In this document: piece by piece, positions 45,025 through 55,092 of the stretch | Numbering within the stretch: position 1 is the stretch's first letter | Layout of the letters: every line of letters starts with the position of its first letter | NCBI GenBank assembly: GCA_035079385.1 | Contig: JAVHKY010000028.1 | Span: 3,162,001-3,226,000, forward strand | Direction: 5' to 3' | Source: Aspidiotus rigidus | Taxonomy: Eukaryota > Arthropoda > Insecta > Hemiptera > Diaspididae | Length of the DNA: 64,000 nucleotides | Made by a program: the position numbers and the translations under genes | Notes under the pieces: model-generated | Told to the model about the DNA's origin: nothing | What the model saw: the letters and a program-made list of their open reading frames with translations, nothing else | Database searches by the model: none

Positions 45025-45663
45025 CCCAGGCAGATTAGATTTTGAAGTGGAAATAAATGCCGGCAACGGTTTTTTTCGTGAATTATGTTTAAAATGGTCT
45101 CCTGATAAACATACTAAAAGTCCACAGCGATCAGGGAGCGAGCCCTCCTCCAAAGCGGGTCAAAGAACCACAAAAATTAGTTTTCTGAGAATAAACCGAA
45201 AACTAAGCATCAGAGAAAAGGAAGTTTCGAACAAAAGTTGTTCCTCAGCAAATTTCCTATAAATTTCACTATATGTGTGTCAACTTAGCCCAAAAACTCG
45301 AGCTGAAAAGTTGGTTTGAAAGTTGAGCGATTTTCTAAAATTTTTGATTTTATTGTTAGTGTGGTCAAATTACACAGGTTTCGGAAAAAAAAAGAACATT
45401 GCGACATAGTAAAGGTCCGATTGCTGGAAATGGTCAAGAATGGAGTCCAAAACAACATACTAACTTCTCCGCGTTTTTCCCCAAGAGCATCTTTTTTATG
45501 GGGGTTCGAAACCCCCTCATTTCTCTAAATAACCCGCTTAATACGCATTTTAGAGAAAAAAATCATCAGTCGAAAATTATTCCTCGTGAAATCCAGGCAA
45601 ACTTGCTGAATTTCTTATTGTTCCAGGTGATATAGGGAATGATACGAAGAAGCTTGTTATCTC

Positions 45664-46023
45664 TTGTTTCTCCGTTTTGATAATTGCAAGACTCATGTAG
45701 TCTATCTCTCTCCGCAAAACAAGCTTGTCAGGAGATCGCCTGAAATGGCGGAGCAAGTTTGCCTTACCCAATCGACTATCAACGTGAAACCCTCATGCGA
45801 CTACACCAACTGTGACAAGGAGCGCGTTATTCTCGGATTTGTATTGCGGCGGTTCTTCTTGAATTTGTGGGAGCACACAACAATAACAAGCTTCTTGGTG
45901 ACATTCCTTCCATTGCTTGAAACAATTCCACACGTTAGCCCACTTCAATTGTACGCGGGTGGATGTCATAATCTCAACGCGAGTCCACAACAGAAGACCA
46001 CATCCATTCCCACCATCGCTTGA
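45664..46023 (+). other. Unrecognised 119-codon frame within the long-TIR element
   Basis: The frame contains several Cys residues (VCLTQ, SCDYTNCDKERV) but no domain I can name. It lies in the spacer between the TIR arms. It could be a relic of a captured or transposase sequence, or chance. Confidence that it codes is low. Confidence 0.2.
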
Positions 46024-47010
46024 ACCAACCAGAATGGAAAACTTGAGAGCATAATACAGCAAAAACGTAGCACACGAAATTCAGCCTGTTTTCAGTCCGA
46101 AAATTGAGCACGACATGCTGGCCTGGCCTGGCATACAGCCCCCTCATAATGTTGGAGGGGGAAGAAGACCAGCACGAACGGAAAACTCTACGGCACAACC
46201 CAGTACAAACGAATCCACCCACTCCAACTAGAAAAATCGAAATAGGGAAAGGGCTCGCATGTTTACAGCCCCCCATTCAGCTTTTTACATATCATACACG
46301 CATAAGAAACGATTTTTAAAATATCTGTCCATGTATGGATAACTTTATTTTTATGTATGGTAGGCAGTTGATTATACCTTTCTCAAAATAATATCGTGCT
46401 GCAAATTCCCTATGACAATTAATTAAAACTAATAAAATTAGTATACGTTTCATCGTATGTACTAGCGAAATATTAACGTTACCTTCGCGCGTAACCACCG
46501 AGCAATGACGTCATCTCTCGGCAAGGAGCGCGTTATTCACGGATTTGCATGGCGGAGGCTCAAATTCCATGAATTTTTGAGCTAACTATCACGTGTAGGT
46601 TAGAAATGAAATACGTAGTCCGATAGAAAATTTCACGAGGAATAATTTTCGACTGATGACTTTTTTCTCTAAAATGCGTATTAAGCGGGATATTTACAGT
46701 AAACTGATTTTGAGGGGGTTTCAACCTCCAAAAAAAAGATGCTCTTGGGGAAAAACGCGGAGAAGTTAGTATGTTGTTTTGGACTTCATTCTTGACCATG
46801 TCCAGCAATCAGACCTTTACTACGTCGCAATGTTCATTTTTTTTCCGAAACCTGTGTAATTTGACCACACTAACAATAAAATCAAAAATTTTAGAAAATC
46901 GCTCAACTTTCAAACCAACTTTTCAGCTCGAGTTTTTGGGCTAAGTTGACACACATATAGTGAAATTTATAGGAAATTTGATGAGGAACAACGTTTGTTC
47001 GAAACTTTTT

Positions 47011-47166
47011 TTGACATGTTCCATGTCTTTTCTCTCGCCAGACCCCGATTTTGAAACTCGCGAGTACACCCCCCCTCCCCCCCCCCCCGTCAAGAGAAAT
47101 CTTTACCCCGTGGGTGATGCAGAAACTCGCGAGTACACCCCGCGTAATAATAATAATAATTAATAA

Positions 47167-47231
<65 letters not shown>

Positions 47232-47467
47232 AAATAATTAAATAATTAAATAAATAAATAATTAAATAAATAAATAAATAATTAAATAAATAAATAAATA
47301 ATTAAATAATTAAATAATTAAATAATTAAATAATTAAATAAATAAATAATTAAATAATTAAATAAATAAATGATTAAATAATTAATATAATTAATAATTA
47401 GAAAATCTCTACCCCGTGAGTGATTCAGAAATTCGCGAGTACACCCCGCGTAATAATAATAATTAAT

Positions 47468-47498
<31 letters not shown>

Positions 47499-47976
47499 AA
47501 TATAATTAATAATTAGAAAATCTCTACCCCGTGGGTGATTCAGAAATTCGCGAGTACACCCGCGTAATAATAATAAATAATTAATTAATTAAAAATTAAA
47601 TAATTAAATAATTAAATGAATAAATAATTAAATAATTAATATAATTAAATAATCAAATAATTAAATAAATAAATAATTAATATAATTGATAATTAGAAAA
47701 TTTTCTAAGTCCCTCTTCCTATCATATATGGCTGGATAGTCGAAATTTTTCCAAGTCCCCTAGACTTGAATTGTCTCATACCATTCCAATACAACAGCGA
47801 GATCGCTCGTTCGCCCCACGAAAGTTGATACCTCAAAATATAGAACACTCACAATTACCTCAAAATATTTCTCATACAAGACTTATACGACGCCAAGATA
47901 GGTAAAGGGAGTAAACGAATAATATCTCACGAACACTTGACCTAGTAGAAGAATTAATAATAAATAAATAAATGAA

Positions 47977-48015
<39 letters not shown>

Positions 48016-48032
48016 ATGAATAAATAAATAGA

Positions 48033-48072
<40 letters not shown>

Positions 48073-48552
48073 ATTAAATAATTAAATAATAAAATAATTG
48101 AATAATTAAATAATTGAATAATTAAATAATTAAATAATTAAATAATTGAATAATTAAATAATTAAATAATTAAATAAATAAAGGCTGGATAGTCGAAATT
48201 TTTCCAAGTCCCCTAGACTTGAATTGTCTCATACCATTCCATACAACAGCGAGACAGGGGGCGAACGAGCGGAGCGAGTTCGCGCTACCTCATATTTCTC
48301 AAAAAAGACTTGAATTTTCTCATACCATTCCAATACAACAGCGAGATCGCTCGTTCGCTCCACGAAAGTTGATACCTCAAAATATAGAACACTCACAATT
48401 ACCTCAAAATATTTCTCATACAAGACTTATACGACGCCAAGATAGGTAAAGGGAGTAAACGAATAATATCTCACGAACACTTGACCTAGTAGAAGAATTA
48501 ATAATAAATAAATAAATGAATAAATAAATAAATAAATAAATAAATAAATAGA

Positions 48553-48600
<48 letters not shown>

Positions 48601-49087
48601 ATTAAATAATTAAATAATAAAATAATTGAATAATTAAATAATTGAATAATTAAATAATTAAATAATTAAATAATTGAATAATTAAATAATTAAATAAATA
48701 AATAATTAAATAAATAAAGGCTGGATAGTCGAAATTTTTCCAAGTCCCCTAGACTTGAATTGTCTCATACCATTCCATACAACAGCGAGACAGGGGGCGA
48801 ACGAGCGGAGCGAGTTCGCGCTACCTCATATTTCTCAAAAATGACTTGAATTTTCTCATACCATTCCAATACAACAGCGAGATCGCTCGTTCGCCCCACC
48901 GAAAGTTGATACCTCAAAATATAGAACACCCACAATTACCTCAAAATATTTCTCATACAAGACTTATACGACGCCAAGATAGGTAAAGGGGTAAACGAAT
49001 AATATCTCACGAACACTTGACCTAGTAGAAGCCTAGACTGAAATATTTCATGATGACTGATAAAATATAAAAGACATGGAACATGAT
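47011..49087. repeat. Microsatellite-rich insertion flanked by inverted GACATGTTCC ends
   Basis: The insertion splits the right TIR arm of the 45025-49356 element. It starts GACATGTTCCATGTCTTTT (47013) and, near its end, has the inverse AAAAGACATGGAACATG (about 49069-49085). The contents are the CTCGCGAGTACACCCC units with (TAAA)n arrays, then the tandem unit described at 47730-49033. The inverted ends suggest one mobile or duplicated block, but no protein is encoded. Confidence 0.65.
47730..49033. repeat. ~0.45-0.54-kb tandem unit, three copies
   Basis: Units start with GGCTGGATAGTCGAAA at 47730, 48183 and 48719. Each contains AGACTTGAATTGTCTCATAC, AGATCGCTCGTTCGC, ATACGACGCCAAGATAGGTA and ACACTTGACCTAGTAGAAG, followed by a (TAAA)n/(ATTAA)n array. 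The second and third units have an extra GACAGGGGGCGAACGAGCGG segment. The third ends at 49033 without the microsatellite tail. Confidence 0.85.
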
Positions 49088-49437
49088 TTTCATTTATTTG
49101 GCTATGCCAGAAAATTTAATAATACTACAATATGACCAAGTTACAATTTTTTTTCTCTGATGCTTAGTTTTCGATTTATTTTCAGAAAACTAATTTTTGT
49201 GGTATTTTGACCCCCTTTGGGGGAGGGCCCGCTCCCTGATCGCTGTGGACTTCTAGTATGTTTATCAGGAGACCATTTTAAACATAATTCACGAAAAAAA
49301 CCTTTGCGGGCATTTATTTCCATTCATTCTTATTTTTGAGCCTAATCTTCCTGGGTTACCTATATCTCTAACTCGAACCTATAGACTTTTTGAGGTCGAA
49401 ATATTCACCTGTGTGAATCCTCTGATCTTCAAGAAAG

Positions 49438-49999
49438 TTTTTAACAGGGAACATGTTCTATTGGGGGTCCTTTTGGAAAAATTATCTGACGTTCCTTTTA
49501 GATATTGTGGTTGTGGAGGCTGCGACCTACTTCGGAGACTAGATAACTTCTAAAGGTTGACCAAAGGTATCCGAGTACTTGGAGGAGAAGAAGTAGAAAG
49601 GAAGAAAGAAAGGGTTTGAGGGGAGAAGTTTGGATGAAAATTGTGGTCGACTGGTTCAGACAAGATAATAGAGAGGTCTAAGACAGGCAAGGGCTCAGAC
49701 ATATTTTTCGATATTTTTTTATGTAACTGAATTTCTTTCGCAACAGAAAATGGAGGAAAAGCTTCTCAACATTACTTCAGGGACCTCGGAAAATTTCCGA
49801 AGCTTGACCGCGAGTATCCGAGGACTTGAAGAAGATTCTATTTAATTTTGGGCCTTGAACAGAGGAAAAATGAAAAAAAATTAGCTCGAGAATTTTTCTA
49901 AGTCCCCCTCCTATCATATGAAGCTTAGAGGCTGAAGTTTTTCTTAGTCCCAAAAATGATGACGTGACTTGAACGCACTGCAATTTCAAGGAAGCCGTC
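49438..49999 (-). mobile_element. TIR/minisatellite element, copy 3 (inverted)
   Basis: Begins TTTTAACAGGGAACATGTTC and ends AAGGAAGCCGTC, the inverse of the family start GACGGCTTCCTT. Minisatellite units lie at 49890-49950 and continue outside the element to 50130. No coding capacity was seen. Confidence 0.6.
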
Positions 50000-51099
50000 A
50001 TTTTTCTACGTCGCCCTCCTGTCATATATGGCTCAACAGTGTACATTTTAAGTCCCTAGCTCGAGAGTCGAAATTTTTACAAGTCCCCCTCTTACCATAT
50101 TATATAGCTCAAGAGTCGAAATTTCCCTAACCCCCTCCTCCGTGACGTCATCAACCTCGGGCCGCTCACGCCCGCGCTTGTTGACAAAAATTTTCTGAAA
50201 GTACCAAAAGGGATAGTGCTAAAAAGAAAGTAACACAGCACATCTTTTCCAGAAACACCTAGTGTAGTATTTTATTCACTTTCTTGCTACACTTCGACGT
50301 AATGTATCGATTCTAAGGCCTCTGATGACGTCATCGAGCGTGACAAAAGGCAGTGGCTGTTTTTGATGACAATTTTCCTAGGAGTAGTCTCAGTCAAAAA
50401 GAGTCTGGATCTCCCCCTACTGTTTGTTATCTCAAAGGCTGACGGACACACTCGCTGCTTTTAGTTTTGCTTAAGGCTAAGATAACTACGAGATGATACA
50501 CCTAGTACCGGTCTTTGTCTTGTACTATGATAGCATAGTATACGGTCTGCTAGGCGTAGTGTAAGGAAAGTAGTGGAGGTTGGAATTTTTTCGAGCCTCT
50601 AAAGGAGGTCAAGGTCAAAAGGCCGTGGTGATTTTCCCAGCAGTAACCCCAGTCGAAAAACTTTCGGCAAACCGTCAAAAAACCGTGGGTCCACGAGCTA
50701 AAATTGGAAATCTTTCAAGCTCTATATTCTCGCTGGAGGTTATAGCTTCAAGTTTTCCCAAGTTGTTTATTTCATACTTACGAGTGTTTCGAATTCCCAG
50801 TTTTCCTTCAACAGTTGGTTCAATATTACGCCACCTACAAAATTGTGCGGCGAGGGGAATATGATTGTGGGTACACCTTTTCACCTCGACTCTTTTGTAG
50901 TGTGTAAGGGGAAGTCAAGCGATGACGACGCCATCCATCAATCAAATAACGAAAAGTTGGCGACCATGGAAGTTGAGAGATGACTGTTGGTTTTGAATGT
51001 GTTTTTTTCAAGGTGAGCTTCCGTCATGTGTGCTATTTTCATGGGTGGAGAATGTAAAGCCAAGCCCGTGGCTAAGAAAAGGCGAGGTCCTCTACCAAC
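50000..51099. other. No recognisable gene; minisatellite traces
   Basis: 50040-50130 has further minisatellite units. GATGACGTCATCGAGCGTGA at 50324 is repeated at 53347, so part of this region belongs to a dispersed repeat. The 94-codon frame at 50580-50864 has no recognised domain. Confidence 0.45.
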
Positions 51100-52086
51100 G
51101 TCATGAGTCCCTTTGGCCAAGAATACCATTCTATCCTTCTCAACCACCCAATACCTATCATGGATTGCCAAGAGAGATCCACTACCAGCAGTCTGAAAGG
51201 AAGATCATTAACAACGAAGGCTGACAAAGGTAACGCTGTGGCTATCACGGATCGTCCCCCTTATGAGCAGAAAACTGATGAGGAGTACTTTGAAATTTGG
51301 GGCCACTCTCAAAATCCAATTCAACTTTGATACCCACATCGTCAACATAAAGCACTCCTTTGAAGAAATCTCTGCTGATTCCTAACCCTGATGTGCCTCC
51401 TCGCCTTTATTGATTGCCTAAGGTCCATAGACTTGGCACGCCCGTGCGACGTGTGGTGTCTTAAATTTCATCCCTCACTTACCTCCTTGCTAAATTTTTG
51501 AACCAATGTTTTAAATCTCGACTCGATCTCAATAACCCTTATTCTGTGGCTCCGCCCCTCTTTCGACATTGTGACTTTGTTTCCTAACATTCCTAAACAG
51601 GCTACTGTCCAGTATTTTCAAGGTCTTTTTACCCAACATGATATTCCTTTTGTAAATTCTTGTATCTCCGGAGCATTTCTATTCCTTTCTTGAAGATTTT
51701 GGTTCCCCTACTGATTCCCCTGTGGGATATTTCATTGCAGGTGTCTTCATGTATAAATTCGAAAGTGACTTGTTTTCTTCAACCCTCGATTTCTTCCCCG
51801 GGTCGTCTGTTGGCATACGTACATTGATGACAACCTCCGCCTATTGCCCGGCCCTTCCTCCGAGCCACAGGATTTCCTTGACCTTCCCATCTCTATCGAG
51901 AATGGAGTTCAGGAATTTGATATATATAGAAAGCTCGCAGAAATAGAAAGCCGCAAATTAGCTGCGTTCAACGCTATGGCACGCCACCTAGCTACCCTCC
52001 CTCTAAATGCCTCGAATGTTGGGAGAGAGATTGCCACTATGAAGTACCTCGCTTCCTCAAACCATGCTTGGTCCATAGGAAATTAG
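51100..52086 (+). pseudogene. Penelope-like retroelement reverse transcriptase, decayed
   Basis: In several frames the plus strand encodes, in order, the expected Penelope-like RT blocks. LTTKADKGNAVAITDR is the pre-RT block (about 51208-51255). IPNPDVPPRLY-LPKVHRLGT and then SSLTYLLAKFLNQCF are the 'PRLYGLPKIHKP' and 'Y-LAKFL' blocks (about 51380-51520). SFDIVTLFPNIPKQATVQYF is motif A, and WHTYIDDNL (about 51808-51834) is motif C with YIDD. FDIYRK follows, and then LAAFNAMARHLATLPLN and EIATMKYLA, the typical region after the RT. No GIY-YIG endonuclease remains: the sequence is cut at about 52086, shortly before an R1 scrap. Many stops and frameshifts mean it is dead. Penelope-like elements are a separate retroelement class related to telomerase RTs. 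Confidence 0.82.
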
Positions 52087-52169
52087 TTAGGAGACGACGG
52101 GACAATACTCATTCACTTCCTTGTGACCACTCTCTTCTCCGAACTGTAATTCCTCAGAATCTAGCGAGG

Positions 52170-52690
52170 AGACTACCAACTAAGCTTACCCTGCTCCCGC
52201 CTCCATGCCTCACACTCGAATAAAGTGTGCCGTAGTTCGCAATGCGAAAACGTTGCTTGCTCAACTTTCCTTAACTTCTCGAGAAGGTACTTGTTGAAGC
52301 AGCCATGGCCGCGTAATACCTGCTCCAGGTGAATGTTCTGCTGACCACGATCTCGATCCATCTACTCATCATGAAAGGCACCGTAAGACACGAGTCGTCC
52401 ACTTACCCAGCTCGGTGTGAGCAATTCTTGCTTTCCATTTCTTGAGCAACGAGCGCCTGGCCTCCTTCTTGACCCTTAAAGCCTCTTGATCAGCCACTGC
52501 CTTATTTTTTGCTTTGAATACCACCTCTCTCTCTCTCCTCAGTAAAGAGTTCGATTGGTGATGAACGTGCTAATATACAGAGAGCCTCAGTCGAGAGAGT
52601 GTCGTAAGCACTAATACACGTCAGCGCAGCCTATCGTTAGATCTTTACCATCTCTCATCTTCTGTGGCGTGGCCTAGACTGATGCACCAT
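52170..52690 (-). mobile_element. R1-clade LINE, copy 5 (C-terminal scrap)
   Basis: The minus strand encodes EVLRGHGCFNKYLLEKLRK-type sequence (LEQVLRGHGCF, KVEQATFSHCE, HTLFECEAW) in a 62-codon frame at 52173-52361. Upstream come thumb scraps to about 52690. The zinc region C..C...H....C (SHCELRHTLFEC) is visible. It is truncated at both ends and abuts the Penelope-like fragment. Confidence 0.85.
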
Positions 52691-53433
52691 AACAACCGCG
52701 TCCATGCTCGCAAATGAAAATTTCCTGGAAGTACCCCCAACAAAAGGGAACGCGCGGGGCAAAACGTGCTTACCAACACCAGGTTTGGAGCCTCAACAAG
52801 ACTGGAACCAGTACATCCGCCCCTGAGGAGCAGTATTCTGTACGTCAGACTGAGTGGCTCACAGGCTCACTCGTTCCGCTCGTTCGCCTCTATTCTTGTC
52901 GTAGTAATATTGAATTTCTCGATCATATAACTTAGTAAAAACCTAGTATTCTATATGTTAGGCTAACTAGCCGACATGACGGACTCACTGACTTCACTCG
53001 TTTGCCATCATTCTTAGCCTTGTACAAGGTTAGTGTACTCAATTTGAGACTGAGTCGCTTACTCGCTTCATTCGTTCGCCTGAACAGCCTATTATAGGCC
53101 TACGACGTCATACTATGTCCATCAGTCTCTCTCTCCGGTTCTAATTTACTACATACAAAGAGTCTTTTAGGCTGAGCAGCTGAACCTCGTTCAGTCTAGT
53201 TTATCATAGGATATGAAGTAGCAAAGGTCAACATTCTGTCAAATCCTGGAAATAGGCCTAATAAATTGAAGGCGAAGAATAATAGGTCCCGAACTAGCGA
53301 TGGCCGAAATTTTTTCAAGTCCCTGCTGCAGTAGGTCAAGATTACCGATGACGTCATCGAGCGTGACAAGAAACTGCAGCAGTTTTTCATGACCATCGTT
53401 ACTTATTTTCTGCCCATTTTCCAAGTGTAAACT
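52691..53433. other. No recognisable gene
   Basis: Contains repeated CTCGTTCGCCT and CACTCGTTTGCC words (52870-53090), which are simple sequence in nature, and the GATGACGTCATCGAGCGTGA repeat shared with 50324. No coding region was recognised. Confidence 0.45.
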
Positions 53434-54160
53434 TGAAACCATGACGAACGCCATAAATGCACGCCAGGACTGGCACACGACCTGTATTTCAAAAGAAGAT
53501 CATTTTGCTGCATTTATTGTGAGGAACTCCAGCGAGGATGGGTTCGACAGTAGAGACTGCCTCCCCATAGTGAACCTCAAACTCCCTATCAGTGAGGTGT
53601 GACGGTGTTTTCCCAGTTGTTCCATCCCGGGAGAGTCAGTCGAGCAGTTGGTTGATGCATTCGATTTCGAGCATTGTCATGTGATCTTCACTGGTTGGTC
53701 AAATACTGAAGTTTGTCGTCAGAATAAGATGATTTGGCAGAAGTATGATGCCAAGGAGATGTGCGGTAGTTATATGGATCAGCGCAATAGCCGCGAGCAT
53801 TTCACTATTGACTTGTATTCAAGTGTTCGCCGTTTGGACAATATTCCCCTTTTCTGATCCTTCCCGTCATTTGCCATTTCCACTCTTCTTTTTCGCAAGC
53901 CCTATTTGGTAATCAAGGTTCTTGACGGAGTCTAATCTTCAGGCCCCTTTGAAACTTCCTTTCGATCTTCAGGAAGCTTTTCACGCTGCACGTGTCAATT
54001 GGTAGGCGGATGTTGATTTCGACTCTTCTAGCGGTGTTCGTTATTATGAAGGCAGGTACCATGTATTCTTGAACTCAGATTTATTCAAGAAGCGGTTGGG
54101 CGTAGCCGATGTAAATTATTTGAAAACGTATGTTTGTTAATTGCATTAATATATGTATTA
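53434..54160 (+). repeat. Dispersed repeat family 'B', long copy
   Basis: TTGAAACCATGACGAACGCC (53434) and the segment from about 53855 to 54160 recur at 63663-64000 in the same orientation. There the two parts are directly joined, so the 53458-53855 piece is missing from the other copy. The shared part includes ATTTGCCATTTCCACTCTTC, CTTTCGATCTTCAGGAAGCT and ATGTAAATTATTTGAAAACG. Confidence 0.75.
53490..53857 (+). pseudogene. Unrecognised coding remnant in repeat family B
   Basis: One plus-strand frame, broken by a single TGA, reads from EDHFAAFIVRNSSEDGFDS through VEQLVDAFDFEHCHVIFTGW, ending at SVRRLDNIPLF. The composition (balanced, few Lys/Ile runs) looks like real protein rather than chance. 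Downstream KLPFDLQEAFHAARVNWQAD, present in both family copies, may belong to the same or an adjacent frame. I cannot name the family. It probably derives from a transposon, because the locus is dispersed. Confidence 0.3.
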
Positions 54161-54385
54161 ATATTGTAATGTCTTTATAAAATATATGGTGATGGTAAGA
54201 AAAAAAAACCTTCACTCGGAATGCTGCCTTGTTGTGGCATGGAGGCTTATGCTGACTTGTCAGTAACCAAAGCATTACATTGTCTTCTTTCCTGTTTCTT
54301 CTCCCTGTATCAGGTTTACTCACTTGATATATTATAGTTGAATGAATTAAATGTGGATTGCACATTGGTCTGCACGTTATCATGT

Positions 54386-54710
54386 GTGCACTACTTACAT
54401 GATGTATTTGTCCATTTCAATGGACTTTGAGTGTTTTGATTTTGTGTCCACAACTTGTATCAAAATGTGTGCATTACTTACTTCATCCGCTTCATAGGGT
54501 TTCTAGTGTTTTGGATCTTCAGTGCACAACTTATATGAAGACGTGTGCACTACTTACTTTGTGTATTTGTTCGTTTTATAGGATTTCCAGTGTTTTGGTC
54601 TTGAGTGCACAACTTATTGGAGAATAAGTGCACTACTTACTTCGTTTATTTGTTTGTTTCGATGGATTCCGAGTGTTTTTAGTTCAACACTCATTTGTGG
54701 ATATCCTATA
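54386..54710. repeat. ~81-bp tandem repeat, four units
   Basis: Units start with GTGCACTACTTAC or a variant at 54386, 54469, 54545 and 54628. Each contains TATTTGTTCGTTT, AGTGTTTTG and GTGCACAACTT. A related GCGCACTACTTACT word is at about 61490. No coding potential. Confidence 0.8.
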
Positions 54711-54738
54711 GACAGTTCGAATAAAAATTTCAGAAACC

Positions 54739-55092
54739 ATTTTAACAGGGAACCTGTTCTATGGGGGGCTGTTTGAGAAATTTACCGGGCGCCATGCGCC
54801 GTCGAACAAAAAACCTACAAAAATTTAGACTCTCGAGCTATACGTATTTCTACTTCCCCCTCCTATCATATATAGCTTGGAGGTTGAAATTATTCTAAGC
54901 CCCCCTCCTAGCATATATAGCTGGAGAGTCAAGAAAAATTTAGGTACTCTCGAACAATATTATACTAGTCTTAAGGTCTAGGCCTTCCTTATACTGGCTT
55001 TATACTAAGTCTAGGCTTCCTTGGATTCTCAATACCAAATTTAATTTGACTCATAAAACAGGTTCCCTGCGTTCCTCGTCTAACTTCGTTAT
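54739..55092 (-). mobile_element. TIR/minisatellite element, copy 4 (inverted)
   Basis: Begins TTTTAACAGGGAACCTGTTC and ends CATAAAACAGGTTCCCTGCG, then TTCCTCGTCTAACTTCGTTA, the inverse of the family start. It stops short of the outermost GACGGCTTCC block. Two minisatellite units lie at 54835-54950, and the CTAGGCTTCCTT...ATACCAAAT segment matches copy 1 at 6800-6850. Confidence 0.7.

Larger units (their letters stand above)
45025..49356. mobile_element. Long-TIR DNA element, right arm split by a 2.1-kb insertion
   Basis: The left arm 45025-45592 is mirrored by 46629-47010 plus 49143-49356. The ends are CCCAGGCAGATTAG and the inverse of CCCAGGAAGATTAG. Other paired blocks are GGAAATAAATGCC, TTCGTGAATTATGTTTAAAA, AATGGTCTCCTGATAAACAT, TCCACAGCGATCAGGGAGCG and, near the inner end, CGAAAATTATTCCTCGTGAA. 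The arms are about 570-600 bp and highly similar. The centre (45593-46628) has no recognised gene. It contains a 33-bp motif (AAGGAGCGCGTTATTC, then CGGATTTG) twice, near 45819 and 46524. Target duplication is unclear (TTAG against TTAC). No transposase was seen, so it is non-autonomous. Confidence 0.8.

Noticed and set aside
51270..51300. Hammerhead core (CTGATGAG ... GAAA)
   Set aside because: The intervening bases do not form a stem II and the sequence lies in a Penelope-like coding remnant.
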